A DNA stretch of 61,602 nt, taken from contig CALMEO010000044.1 of assembly GCA_937862935.1 (NCBI GenBank), forward strand, positions 1 through 61,602, in the 5' to 3' direction. Every line of letters begins with the position of its first letter. Position 1 is the first letter of the stretch. The notes under the pieces were generated by a model. It made no database searches and was not told the DNA's origin. It saw only the letters and a list, made by a program, of their open reading frames with translations. Shown here one piece after another: positions 42,948 to 51,105 of this stretch. Both the position numbers and the translations under genes were made by a program. The stretch is from an uncultured bacterium (GTDB lineage Bacteria; Patescibacteriota; Gracilibacteria; Absconditabacterales; Absconditicoccaceae).

Positions 42948-43591
42948 TGCCAAAAGCTAAATTTTTATCAAAAGACGATTGCTTACGAGCAATGGAAAAC
43001 ACAAGGAGTAACCGGGGAGCTGCCCGATTTCTTCGCTGTAGTTTTCTACATTATAAAAAGTATGCAAAGACCTATACTAATGCGGATGGGGTATCATTAT
43101 TTGAACTTCACAAAAATCAGTCTGGTAAGGGTATTCCAAAGTTTCTACCCAATAAAGGTAAACAAGCTCCGTTAAAAGAACTGATAGAAGGTAAACTTTC
43201 TATTGATAGTTTTGAACCTGCTAAGATAAAACAAAGGTTAATCTTTGAAGGTTATCTGAAAGAGGAGTGTTCTAAATGTGGCTTTCACGAAGAAAGAGTT
43301 GCTGACAGGAAAATTCCACTTATCCTTCACTTTAAAGATAGAAACAAGAAAAATTATGAACTTAACAACATTGAATTAATGTGTTACAACTGTTCATTCT
43401 TGTACTCAATTTCACCCATTTCAGATAAACAGGTGATTGCAATGGAAGATTTTGCTGATAAACAAGCACCAGAAGTTGATTTTGAAATTGATGACCATAT
43501 GAAAGAACATTTAATTTCATTAGGATTGTGGCAGGAAGATACTACCCCGGGTAGTGAGTATATTTCCAAAGATTTTACAGGAACTCTTTAG
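42947..43591 (+). CDS. HNH-like DNA-binding protein, 214 aa
   Basis: The N-terminal 60 residues include an HTH-like RSNRGAARFLRCSFLHYKKYA. The C-terminal half has CSKCGFHEERVADRKIPLILHFKDRNKKNYELNNIELMCYNC, an HNH-type zinc fold in which His, Asn and Asn are kept. Its tight coupling to a zinc-finger gene and the lack of NUMOD repeats suggest a resident phage protein rather than a homing endonuclease. Confidence 0.65.
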   Translation: MPKAKFLSKDDCLRAMENTRSNRGAARFLRCSFLHYKKYAKTYTNADGVSLFELHKNQSGKGIPKFLPNKGKQAPLKELIEGKLSIDSFEPAKIKQRLIFEGYLKEECSKCGFHEERVADRKIPLILHFKDRNKKNYELNNIELMCYNCSFLYSISPISDKQVIAMEDFADKQAPEVDFEIDDHMKEHLISLGLWQEDTTPGSEYISKDFTGTL

Positions 43592-43599
43592 AAACTAAG

Positions 43600-43631
43600 T
43601 TGTTTCATTAAGATTAATTCACTATCTTTAG
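43600..43631 (+). promoter_or_regulatory. Promoter (TTG-N20-TATCTTTAG)
   Basis: TTG 43600-43602, 20 bases, TATCTTTAG 43623-43631, in front of a small membrane protein gene. Confidence 0.7.
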
Positions 43632-43649
43632 AGAATAAATAGAAATGTT

Positions 43650-43907
43650 ATGTATTTGGTAATCCTTATTTTAGTACTGGTTAACTTTTTTACTTCAACA
43701 GGTTGGTTAGATTTGTTGAATAAAATATTTAAACCTACGTACGACCTCTTACACTTTATTATTCCGCTTACAATTGTAACTTCGTTACTATTTGTACTGG
43801 TACCTATTTGGTTTCCTAACATAATTGTTGCATGGATTTTAGGTTGTTTAGCCTATTTAGTGGTAGGGTTTCTACTTGTTTGTTTTCCAAACGAAGAAGA
43901 AGAATAG
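43650..43907 (+). CDS. Small membrane protein, 85 aa
   Basis: Three hydrophobic segments (residues 1-18, 27-48 and 52-78) and a short acidic tail. No family is recognised. It is first after a promoter. Confidence 0.65.
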   Translation: MYLVILILVLVNFFTSTGWLDLLNKIFKPTYDLLHFIIPLTIVTSLLFVLVPIWFPNIIVAWILGCLAYLVVGFLLVCFPNEEEE

Positions 43908-43921
43908 TGGAAAAAACTGGA

Positions 43922-44221
43922 ATGACAGTAAGGCTTGAGTATGATTTCATTACTCATTCCGTATGTGAAGTTCGAATTAAAGGTACATGGTATAGAACAA
44001 CACCGAGAGAATTTAGGTCTTTTGATGGTGAAAGAAAGTTAACCCTACCTCATAGGCAACCTAGGCAGGGTAAATTATCTGAGTTTATGGTAGGTGGACC
44101 TCTTATAATGATCACAACCATGTACAATGGACCAGTGTACAGGTATTGTACAAATGAAATTATACCTCGACAAAATACAGAAACAATAATAAGGGGTATA
44201 CAAAGTAAAAGAACCGTCTAA
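43922..44221 (+). CDS. Hypothetical basic protein, 99 aa
   Basis: The start at ATG 43922 is preferred; GTG 43907 is possible. The protein is beta-rich with many Arg and Thr residues (RLEYDFITHSVCEVRIKGTWYR). No family is recognised. It follows the membrane protein gene in the same transcript. Confidence 0.6.
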   Translation: MTVRLEYDFITHSVCEVRIKGTWYRTTPREFRSFDGERKLTLPHRQPRQGKLSEFMVGGPLIMITTMYNGPVYRYCTNEIIPRQNTETIIRGIQSKRTV

Positions 44222-44245
44222 AGACGTAAAATAAGTTAATAAATT

Positions 44246-44557
44246 ATGAAAAGACTGTTAGTAGAGGGATTAAGTGAATTTTCGGACATGTTTAGAGAGA
44301 AGGACGTTGAGATGACAACCTCAATCCGTGATAGTATTCAAGAAGCTCTGGATCAAAATAAACGAACAGCAAATTTGTTTGAGGTAGAGTTTGAAGGAGT
44401 TGAAACAATTATTGAGATCTCATTACCGAAAAGTCAATGGAAAATTGCTCTAGAAAACTGTTTAAAACATTTTCATGAATGGGAAATGCCTGATGACGAA
44501 ATTGATACATTCTTATTACTTAAAAAATTAAAAGAAGATGACAATAATATTAAGTAA
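44246..44557 (+). CDS. Hypothetical protein, 103 aa
   Basis: A helical acidic protein (LSEFSDMFREKDVEM, ENCLKHFHEWEMPDDEIDTFLLLKKLKEDD). No family is recognised. It is last in the unit begun at 43650. Confidence 0.65.
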   Translation: MKRLLVEGLSEFSDMFREKDVEMTTSIRDSIQEALDQNKRTANLFEVEFEGVETIIEISLPKSQWKIALENCLKHFHEWEMPDDEIDTFLLLKKLKEDDNNIK

Positions 44558-44589
44558 CTGTTACACTTAAAAATAAAAACTTTAAAATG

Positions 44590-44621
44590 TTGGTAGTCTA
44601 ATTAATATTCTATATTTTTAG
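44590..44621 (+). promoter_or_regulatory. Promoter (TTGGTAG...TATTTTTAG)
   Basis: TTG 44590-44592, 20 bases, TATTTTTAG 44613-44621, before the DUF932 gene. Confidence 0.65.
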
Positions 44622-44652
44622 GTATATTGTTAAACAAATAAACAAATAGGTT

Positions 44653-45474
44653 ATGTTATTACGTTTCAAAACAACTCTTGCAGATTCATATCTAACAAAA
44701 GAGCAAATCAAAAAGGTAGCCCCGATAGTACTAGCTTCAGCTCCGACTAATGACAAGTTAAGCACTCAGTACCTTCACATTAACACTGAGAATATCATTG
44801 ACGATATGGCTAAGTTAGGTTGGTTACCGGTACAAGCTGCACAAAGGAAATCAAAAGGAAATGGAACAATCTTTTCCAAACATCTGGTATCGTTTCAAAA
44901 TCCTGAAATAAAGATTAAAGGTAAAAACGGTGATGATGCTTATCCAAGAATACTTCTTACAAACTCACATGATGGGTTCAATTCATTCCAATTCCGAGTT
45001 GGAATTTTTCGACTAGTTTGTTCAAACGGGTTAGTAATTGCCGATGAACAGTTTACATCCTTTAAATTACGTCACAAAGGTTATACCTTTGAGGAATTAC
45101 AGTCGATTATTAATACAGCAGTTGAAGATTTACCGAACAAAATCCAAGTTTTAAACAAAATGCAAGTACGTATGCTTACTCAGGAAGAGAAAAGACAACT
45201 TGCTATTGATGCTATGCAGTTACGTTCAAACGTAATCGATGCTGAATGGGATGAAGACACTATTACAGATGTGTTAGAACCTTTACGTGATGCTGACAAA
45301 GGGGAAGATTTGTGGTCCGTATTTAATGTCATTCAAGAGAAAATTACTCAAGGAGGGTACAAATCTGCACTAAAAGGAGCTAAAGTACGTAAAGTGAGAA
45401 AAATTAAATCTTTTGAAAGAGATTTGAACATCAATCAACAGTTGTTTAGGTTAGCAACAGCATTAATTAACTAA
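44653..45474 (+). CDS. DUF932 protein
   Basis: This 273-residue protein has the DUF932 signature near residue 100: RILLTNSHDGFNSFQFRVGIFRLVCSNGLVI, followed by a helical C-terminal half. DUF932 proteins are found in phages and plasmids and have no settled function. It is first after its promoter and ends at the next start (TAATG). Confidence 0.85.
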   Translation: MLLRFKTTLADSYLTKEQIKKVAPIVLASAPTNDKLSTQYLHINTENIIDDMAKLGWLPVQAAQRKSKGNGTIFSKHLVSFQNPEIKIKGKNGDDAYPRILLTNSHDGFNSFQFRVGIFRLVCSNGLVIADEQFTSFKLRHKGYTFEELQSIINTAVEDLPNKIQVLNKMQVRMLTQEEKRQLAIDAMQLRSNVIDAEWDEDTITDVLEPLRDADKGEDLWSVFNVIQEKITQGGYKSALKGAKVRKVRKIKSFERDLNINQQLFRLATALIN

Positions 45475-45710
45475 TGAGGGAACAATATCTAGAAATGAGA
45501 AGAACCAGTCAATACGATCTTAACTGGTTCTTTCAATACTATCTTCAAAATAAAACAGAGGAGATGTTATTATTACCGTTTGAAGTATTCCTACAAACCT
45601 TCAGGATGTACTTTCAGATACATGCACAAAACATTTTTGATACTTTAGATGTTAAATTTGAAGTTCAAAAAATTGAGGACATTAACAGAAAAATCTTATA
45701 TATGATGTAA
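45474..45710 (+). CDS. Hypothetical protein, 78 aa
   Basis: A helical protein with many aromatic residues (NWFFQYYLQNKTEEMLLLPFEVFLQTFRMYFQIH). No family is recognised. It is coupled on both sides to its neighbours. Confidence 0.6.
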   Translation: MREQYLEMRRTSQYDLNWFFQYYLQNKTEEMLLLPFEVFLQTFRMYFQIHAQNIFDTLDVKFEVQKIEDINRKILYMM

Positions 45711-45925
45711 TGATAAAAGGTAAAAAGTTAGAAACAGAAAATTACGTTCAAGTTACATTAAAAAGTGGAAAAATTCATCCAAAACTTTTTAAAAATCCTC
45801 AACGAGCAATCCGTATAATAGGTGTTGAAAATATTTTAAAGTTGCGTGAAATACCTAAAGATCAGGTTAAAATTTCTTATTCAGGGGTTGATGCCATTAC
45901 AGGTACACCAGAAGAAAGTTTATAA
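45710..45925 (+). CDS. Hypothetical protein, 71 aa
   Basis: A basic small protein with two strands and a helix (YVQVTLKSGKIHPKLFKNPQRAIRIIGVENI). No family is recognised. It is last in the DUF932 unit. Confidence 0.6.
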   Translation: MIKGKKLETENYVQVTLKSGKIHPKLFKNPQRAIRIIGVENILKLREIPKDQVKISYSGVDAITGTPEESL

Positions 45926-45930
45926 AAAGG

Positions 45931-45962
45931 TTGTTAGTCTAAATTTTAATCATTATCTTTAG
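45931..45962 (+). promoter_or_regulatory. Promoter (TTGTTAG...TATCTTTAG)
   Basis: TTG 45931-45933, 20 bases, TATCTTTAG 45954-45962; starts the unit 45984-47095. Confidence 0.75.
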
Positions 45963-45983
45963 CTATAATTAAAAATATATTAA

Positions 45984-46421
45984 ATGGCAAGAAAATTTCA
46001 AAATGGAGAAGTAGTAACTGTTACTGACAAATTCCCAAAATATCTTCTTAAAAGTTGGGGGCTAGAAGTAGGTAATACTCTTATAATTAACAGTCTTTCA
46101 TATGATGGACACTACCATGTTAAGAAGTCAGTTGATTCTAAATTAACACACCGTGTACCTACTGTAGCAATTGCTAAAATTACCGGAGGTAAGAGAATGC
46201 AACTCCAAGAACAAATTGAAAAGGCTGAAGAACAAATTAAACGAACTAAAGCTTTTATTAGGGAAACAAAAGCTAAAATTACTTTCATGGATGAAACCGG
46301 TTCGGAAACATTTGACGAAAATGAGTTTAAAGCTTATCAAACTTTAAGTATTATTGAGAAGGGAGATCTCACTAAAATAGAAAAAGCAAAAGCAATTGCA
46401 GCTCTAATCAATAAAAAGTAA
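45984..46421 (+). CDS. Hypothetical protein, 145 aa, with coiled coil
   Basis: The first 70 residues form a small beta domain (FQNGEVVTVTDKFP). Residues 72-100 form a coiled coil (QLQEQIEKAEEQIKRTKAFI). The rest is helical and acidic. No family is recognised. Confidence 0.65.
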   Translation: MARKFQNGEVVTVTDKFPKYLLKSWGLEVGNTLIINSLSYDGHYHVKKSVDSKLTHRVPTVAIAKITGGKRMQLQEQIEKAEEQIKRTKAFIRETKAKITFMDETGSETFDENEFKAYQTLSIIEKGDLTKIEKAKAIAALINKK

Positions 46422-46425
46422 TTAT

Positions 46426-46623
46426 ATGGAAGTAGTAGAAAAAGTATTAACGGTTTTAGGTATTGTAATGGTTGTTGCAATATTATTAGCTTGGCCGGTT
46501 CAGATATTATGGAATGGGTGTTTAGTTCAAGCTGTAGATGGAATTCACCCTATAGGGTTTTGGCAAGCATTGGGGATTAATGTACTATTTAGTTTTTTAT
46601 TCAAATCTACAAACTCTAAATAA
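46426..46623 (+). CDS. Small membrane protein, 65 aa
   Basis: Two hydrophobic segments (residues 5-28 and 45-60) with a short polar loop. No family is recognised. It is part of the unit begun at 45984. Confidence 0.55.
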   Translation: MEVVEKVLTVLGIVMVVAILLAWPVQILWNGCLVQAVDGIHPIGFWQALGINVLFSFLFKSTNSK

Positions 46624-46625
46624 AT

Positions 46626-46844
46626 ATGAGCGGAAAGATTCTAAGTATAAAAGAAAGGATACCTCAGGAAACTACATTACCTGATGGAACATATACCGGA
46701 ACGTGGGGTGGATATGTAATCGATGTTAGATATAAGGACAAATCTTATGAACTTACAACCGAAGAGGGAGTAAGAGGTATGGGATTCAAAGTAGTGGTTC
46801 ACATTGTAAATGGAGTAGCAACATTTACCTCAATAATAAATTAA
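46626..46844 (+). CDS. Hypothetical beta protein, 72 aa
   Basis: It resembles a small beta barrel (DGTYTGTWGGYVIDVRYKDKSYELT...FKVVVHIVNGVATF). No family is recognised. It starts two bases after the previous stop. Confidence 0.6.
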   Translation: MSGKILSIKERIPQETTLPDGTYTGTWGGYVIDVRYKDKSYELTTEEGVRGMGFKVVVHIVNGVATFTSIIN

Positions 46845-46846
46845 TT

Positions 46847-47095
46847 ATGAAAATACAAATTTCAACAGGATGGAAGATAATAGTTTATCTGATGTCCCTA
46901 GTCATATTACTTCAATTTCTTGATGTAAATTTCAAACTTATGAATACACCAGACAGTTTTGTAGCAACCGTAGGGGTATTTGCGTTTGGGGCTACAGTAG
47001 GACTATTTGTATTTATTCTTATTCAACTAATTAAATTAGGAAGTAAGTTGATAAAAGAACTTGAAGAACAGGAAGAAAAGGAGGATAAAAAATGA
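46847..47095 (+). CDS. Small membrane protein, 82 aa
   Basis: Two membrane segments (residues 9-27 and 38-62) precede a charged C-terminal tail (KELEEQEEKEDKK). No family is recognised. Confidence 0.6.
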   Translation: MKIQISTGWKIIVYLMSLVILLQFLDVNFKLMNTPDSFVATVGVFAFGATVGLFVFILIQLIKLGSKLIKELEEQEEKEDKK

Positions 47096-47169
47096 CACTA
47101 CTGAGTATTTTATATTTTTAGAGAGTTAAATTAAACAAATAATTAAATCAGAAACTAAATTAAAATCAA

Positions 47170-47700
47170 ATGAAAAAAATGTTTTCGTTATTAGTATTAG
47201 TACTAAGTTTAAGTTTAAACGTAAGTGCTCAACATGCAACACCGCACGCTGCACCACATGTCACAGTTACTCCACATGTAACTTCTACACCGCACGTTAG
47301 TGTTCCCACTCATGTTACTGTTTCACCACATACCGGTACTACTGTTCACGCTTCAAAATCTGTGACCACTAAACCAGTTTCAACTTCAAAATTGGTTACA
47401 GAACCGGTCACGACAGTTGTTCCACTAGTTAGACCTTTGATACATACTAGTGCAAATGTAAATAAGGTAGATTCAACTGAAAATAGTAAAGAAGCAGAAG
47501 TCAAACAATCTACACCTCCATTACCTTCTACTAAAGAAGATAATTCAAGTTCAGGATGGGCACTAATAGGGGTATTTTGTGTAATTTTGGGACTTATATT
47601 GTATGTAACGTTTTATGGTCCGAATGAAAATCCATCTGAAGTAGAACAAGATTCTATTAAGGATAAAAGTACCAAAGTAGAACCAAAATCAAATAAGTAA
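47170..47700 (+). CDS. Secreted or membrane protein with His-Thr-Pro repeats
   Basis: Residues 1-20 form a signal peptide (MFSLLVLVLSLSLNVSA). Residues 21-60 are a repeat of about six residues with PHV/PHA units, giving about nine His. A Thr/Val/Pro-rich stretch, one membrane segment (about 131-147, WALIGVFCVILGLILYV) and a charged tail follow. The His repeats might bind metal. It is encoded 21 bases before the SPFH gene. Confidence 0.6.
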   Translation: MKKMFSLLVLVLSLSLNVSAQHATPHAAPHVTVTPHVTSTPHVSVPTHVTVSPHTGTTVHASKSVTTKPVSTSKLVTEPVTTVVPLVRPLIHTSANVNKVDSTENSKEAEVKQSTPPLPSTKEDNSSSGWALIGVFCVILGLILYVTFYGPNENPSEVEQDSIKDKSTKVEPKSNK

Positions 47701-47721
47701 TTAACTAAATCTAAATAAAAA

Positions 47722-48558
47722 ATGAACAAATTATTAGGTATTTTTGGACTTGTAGTAGCCATTTTAATAGGTGTCAGTTCATGTGAAAGAATTGATGCTG
47801 GTCACGTAGGTGTAAAAGTTGATATGTACGGTTCAAGTAAAGGAGTGAACGGAGTTACAGAATGTACAGGTTGGGTATTTTATAACCCACTATCCACTAA
47901 AATTTACGAATTTCCAATTTACATTCAACACAAAGAGTATAAAGATGAGAATTCATTCACCGTAAACACTAAAGATGGATCTGAGTTTCATGTTTCACCA
48001 ATTATTAACTACTCAATTAAGCGAGAAAAAGTGCCACATATCTTTGATAAATATAGACGTAGCTTGGAAGATATTGAATCAGGGTTCTTAAAGACAGCGG
48101 TGTATGATGCATTTAGGTTAGCTACAAATAACTATACAGCTGAAGATTTAATCTCTAACAGACAGGGATTTGAAATAAAAGTTCGACAGCTGTTAGAAGG
48201 ACAGTTACTTAAAGAAGGATTCGTTATTAACCAATTTACATCTAATCTTGAATACCCAGGCTCGTTTAAAAATGCCATCAATGCTAAAAACAATGCAGTA
48301 CAAGCAGCTTTAATGGCAGAGAATAAGGTAAAACAAGCTGAGGCTGAAGCTAAAATCAAAGTTGCTACTGCACAAGGTAATGCTGAATCAATGTTGACAG
48401 TAGCTAAAGCTGAAGCAGAGTCAAATAGGTTACGTCAAAGCACTTTAACACCTCTGTTAATCCAGCAACAATGGATTGAAGCTTGGAGAAAAGGTGGGTC
48501 ACAGGTACCAACTTACATGGCCGGTGGTGGTGAAAAATTCATGATGAACATCAAATAA
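47722..48558 (+). CDS. SPFH/prohibitin-family lipoprotein
   Basis: The N-terminus is a lipoprotein-type signal (LLGIFGLVVAILIGVSSC, Cys20). The SPFH/Band 7 domain follows (HVGVKVDMYG, DSEFHV-like strands, FDKYRRSLEDIESGFLKTAVYDAFR). A long Ala/Glu/Lys helix comes next (ENKVKQAEAEAKIKVATAQGNAES) as in prohibitin and HflK/C. SPFH proteins form rings that organise membrane domains and shield proteases. A lipid anchor instead of a membrane helix is unusual. Confidence 0.85.
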   Translation: MNKLLGIFGLVVAILIGVSSCERIDAGHVGVKVDMYGSSKGVNGVTECTGWVFYNPLSTKIYEFPIYIQHKEYKDENSFTVNTKDGSEFHVSPIINYSIKREKVPHIFDKYRRSLEDIESGFLKTAVYDAFRLATNNYTAEDLISNRQGFEIKVRQLLEGQLLKEGFVINQFTSNLEYPGSFKNAINAKNNAVQAALMAENKVKQAEAEAKIKVATAQGNAESMLTVAKAEAESNRLRQSTLTPLLIQQQWIEAWRKGGSQVPTYMAGGGEKFMMNIK

Positions 48559-48581
48559 ACTGGAATAGAATATAGATAAGT

Positions 48582-48609
48582 AAAAGGTCCTTTTCGAAGG
48601 ACCTTTTTT
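48582..48609 (+). terminator. Rho-independent terminator
   Basis: AAAGGTCCTT/AAGGACCTTT, 10-bp perfect stem with a TTCG loop and a T-run, ends the SPFH unit. Confidence 0.9.
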
Positions 48610-48628
48610 ACTATTTATATCATATAGT
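48610..48628 (+). promoter_or_regulatory. CTATTTATAT hairpin before 48633
   Basis: ACTAT (48610-48614) pairs with ATAGT (48624-48628) around TTATATCAT, directly after the terminator and 4 bases before the next start. It belongs to the TATTTATA class and may be a late promoter. Confidence 0.45.
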
Positions 48629-48632
48629 TATT

Positions 48633-49844
48633 ATGAATATTAATAAGGAACAAGCTAAACAAATCTTACAGCAACTGACTCCAAAAGAGTTGGAAATTTA
48701 CAGAAAGTTAAACAAGGAACTTTCAGGAGTAAATGAAGAAAACATTCAACTACTTATTAAGGGAATTGCTTCAAATTGGAAAAAATTCTCAGGAGCTATG
48801 TTAATGGCCTTGATGATGAATAGTAACGTAGCAAATGCAATTAATAAATATTCCCCAGAAACCTACAATGGTATTAAAACGGAAATTTCAAAAGACACAA
48901 TTAAATCAACTTCAGGTAGTAGAACAGTATTGTCAACCACCTTGGAACAAACATTTGAAAGTGGAAAAGCTGATATAACTGATAGAACAGTTCAATTAGC
49001 TGTAACCGATATTAAAGGGTGGATTAGTAAAAACAGTGGAAGAAAATTTAAGATAGTAGTCCTAGCAGGAGAATCTCAAGTAACCAATCAAAACGGATTT
49101 AAAAAGAGAGGATCACTTGCACAACATAGAGCAGATGAAGTTAAAAGGAGACTGCAAAGAGAATTAAATGCTCCAATTGAAACTCAAATTATAATTGGTA
49201 ATACACCTTATAAAAGATCTATTGATAACCCAAAGGATACTAAGTATCAAAAAGAACAATTTATCAAAGTTAACATAGAAGTTAATGCTGAAAGTGTTTG
49301 TAATTTTTCAAATGTAAAACCCGGTGTTCAAGGTTCAGCATCAAACGGATACGTTACATTTGATGATTACGTAGCAGGAGATGGTACATTTACAATTAAT
49401 CCAGGGCAAATTCCAGATAGATTAGTTATTACTGATACTAATGGGAACATTAAAGCAGATACAGGTTACATTACAACTGAGCAAAGTAAATACTCCAGTA
49501 GTTGGAAATATGTACCAGCTTATGTACTAGAACTTACTAAGATTAGATTGACCAAAGCTGAAGCAGTTCAAGGTAAATCAATCAAAACTATTCATGTAAA
49601 AGATTTTCAAGATCTGGTTTCACAACTGTCAAATAGTTCAAATCCGCAGATGAAAGGGAATGAAATAGCTCCAGCACTTGTTGAATTGGAATTAATGGTC
49701 AACAAAGGGGTAAAAGAGTTCGTGATTTATGATAATATGGGTAATGGAACGGTTAGATTTAGTGAACAATCAGGAGATTTAAAAGCAACTGTATACTCCC
49801 CAGTGGGTAAAACAGGTTATACATTAAAAGGAAACTGTAATTAA
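48633..49844 (+). CDS. OmpA-like-domain protein, 403 aa
   Basis: After an N-terminal helical region with one hydrophobic stretch (AMLMALMMNSNVANA, residues 52-66), residues about 110-215 look like an OmpA-type domain: TFESGKADITDRTVQLAVTDIKGWI, then IVVLAGESQ and LAQHRADEVKRRLQREL. The rest is beta-rich. No secretion signal is at the very N-terminus, so it may be a virion or internal head protein. Family assignment is moderate. Confidence 0.55.
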   Translation: MNINKEQAKQILQQLTPKELEIYRKLNKELSGVNEENIQLLIKGIASNWKKFSGAMLMALMMNSNVANAINKYSPETYNGIKTEISKDTIKSTSGSRTVLSTTLEQTFESGKADITDRTVQLAVTDIKGWISKNSGRKFKIVVLAGESQVTNQNGFKKRGSLAQHRADEVKRRLQRELNAPIETQIIIGNTPYKRSIDNPKDTKYQKEQFIKVNIEVNAESVCNFSNVKPGVQGSASNGYVTFDDYVAGDGTFTINPGQIPDRLVITDTNGNIKADTGYITTEQSKYSSSWKYVPAYVLELTKIRLTKAEAVQGKSIKTIHVKDFQDLVSQLSNSSNPQMKGNEIAPALVELELMVNKGVKEFVIYDNMGNGTVRFSEQSGDLKATVYSPVGKTGYTLKGNCN

Positions 49845-49873
49845 TCTTAGTTACATAAATATAAATGGTTAAG

Positions 49874-49900
49874 AGAGTTGGTTATTCAACTCTTTTTTTT
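49874..49900 (+). terminator. Rho-independent terminator, overlaps promoter
   Basis: AGAGTTG/CAACTCT, 7 bp with a 6-base loop, then a run of eight T. The TTG of the next promoter is in the 5' arm. Confidence 0.85.
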
Positions 49901-49909
49901 TATCTTTAG
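49878..49909 (+). promoter_or_regulatory. Promoter (TTGG...TATCTTTAG)
   Basis: TTG 49878-49880, 20 bases, TATCTTTAG 49901-49909. It is fused to the terminator hairpin. Confidence 0.8.
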
Positions 49910-49930
49910 CTTATAATTAAAATGAAGGTT

Positions 49931-50047
49931 ATGAGAGAATTTGTAGACTATGGGTTTGAATTTGCAATAGGATGTTGTTTATTTGCTTTAGGAGTATTAG
50001 TAATTTACGTAGTTATTCATATGATAAAAGACCTAGTTAGAAACTAA
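49931..50047 (+). CDS. Small membrane peptide, 38 aa
   Basis: MREFVDYGFEFAIG is followed by one membrane segment (CCLFALGVLVIYVVIHMI) and a short basic end. The GGTTATG context at 49931 fits other starts here; ATG 49922 is also in frame. First gene after a promoter, and the next gene starts one base after its stop. Confidence 0.55.
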   Translation: MREFVDYGFEFAIGCCLFALGVLVIYVVIHMIKDLVRN

Positions 50048-50048
50048 T

Positions 50049-50429
50049 ATGAAAAGGTTCTATCCATTAATACTGTTAATCGGATGCTTAGGATGTAATA
50101 TTCAATTCTTTAATCAAAAATCACACTGTAAGTTCTTTTATCATTGGGAATCTGTTAACCCTCAACAAATTGATATGGAAATTATTATCCACAGAGAGGA
50201 TGATAAACCTAGGGTAACAGAAATCGAATTTAATCACGACAGTCAACTTGGGACCGGAACCGTTATGTTAACGACCCATGTTAGGTTAATTGGGAAGGAT
50301 CAATTAGAAGTTGAGATTATTAATCCAACTACGCTAGGTATTACACAAGTTAAATACTTAGGGATTGAAGGTAAAAAACTTCTTAGAATTGTAAACAGTG
50401 ATACAATTGTATTTAAAAGACGGTACTAA
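50049..50429 (+). CDS. Lipoprotein-like protein, 126 aa
   Basis: A signal region ending LLIGCLGCN puts Cys13 or Cys16 at a lipobox. The remainder is beta-rich and probably periplasmic (MEIIIHREDDKPRVTEIEF). Function unknown; phage lipoproteins are often superinfection-exclusion factors, which is only a guess here. Confidence 0.6.
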   Translation: MKRFYPLILLIGCLGCNIQFFNQKSHCKFFYHWESVNPQQIDMEIIIHREDDKPRVTEIEFNHDSQLGTGTVMLTTHVRLIGKDQLEVEIINPTTLGITQVKYLGIEGKKLLRIVNSDTIVFKRRY

Positions 50430-50433
50430 ATAT

Positions 50434-50601
50434 ATGAAAGTTCAAATACCTCACATAAGACCTTTTAAAGAGTCGAAAGTAGATTACTGGGTTGGATACA
50501 CTCACTATAGGATAACAAAGGAAGGTATTATATTCGTAGCTGGAGGTATTGAATCAGAAGAAGCAAAACAAGAATTGAGAAACTTTTTAAATCAAAAGTA
50601 A
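50434..50601 (+). CDS. Hypothetical protein, 55 aa
   Basis: The start at ATG 50434 is chosen because earlier in-frame codons overlap the previous gene. It has a strand-rich start (YWVGYTHYRITKEGIIFVAGG) and a helical end. No family is recognised. Confidence 0.55.
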   Translation: MKVQIPHIRPFKESKVDYWVGYTHYRITKEGIIFVAGGIESEEAKQELRNFLNQK

Positions 50602-50604
50602 AAT

Positions 50605-50832
50605 ATGAAAGTAATCTACATGGCTCCTACAATGGAGCTTCTATTTAAAAAAGATGCCAAGAATGCTCAAGCATTGGTAGATAGTGGAGTAACAAAGCAG
50701 ACTGAATCAGGTATGTTATATCTTGTAATTGACATTGATACTTTAAAAAAATAGGATGAATTTTCAGAAGGATTAAAATCAAGAGTAAATCAAGTACTGA
50801 TTCAAGTGGATAAGTATTTTAATAAAAAGTAA
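50605..50832 (+). pseudogene. Small gene with in-frame TAG, 49 + 25 codons
   Basis: ATG 50605 opens 49 codons ending IDIDTLKK, then TAG at 50752. The same frame continues DEFSEGLKSRVNQVLIQVDKYFNKK to TAA 50830, with no start codon of its own. The joined peptide reads naturally, so the amber codon may be a mutation (AAG to TAG), readthrough or an error. Confidence 0.5.
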
Positions 50833-50835
50833 GTT

Positions 50836-51105
50836 ATGGAATTTTTACAACAATGGGGAGAAGTTATAATAACTCTCTTGTTCATTTTTATTTTGATATT
50901 TTTACCTTACGGTAAAATTTTTAAATCTACAGACTACAACTCTACTTCTTCCTTCATGGAAGGGTACAGTAAAGCAGAAAACGAAATTCTAAAAGGGAAA
51001 GACCCTACAACATTGTTTCACCAATGTCCAGGAGCTGAAGATGCTTGGGATAGGGGATGGGTTCAAGCCTGTTCAGATTATAGAAAAAAACAACCTAAAA
51101 TATGA
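50836..51105 (+). CDS. Membrane protein, 89 aa
   Basis: One membrane segment (residues 9-26, VIITLLFIFILIFLPYG) is followed by a soluble part with CPGAEDAWDRGWVQACSDY, including two Cys. It overlaps the YqeY-like gene by four bases (ATGA). Confidence 0.6.
   Translation: MEFLQQWGEVIITLLFIFILIFLPYGKIFKSTDYNSTSSFMEGYSKAENEILKGKDPTTLFHQCPGAEDAWDRGWVQACSDYRKKQPKI

Noticed and set aside
47100-47121. Promoter at TATTTTTAG 47113-47121 before the His-repeat gene
   Set aside because: No TTG occurs at 19-20 bases upstream.
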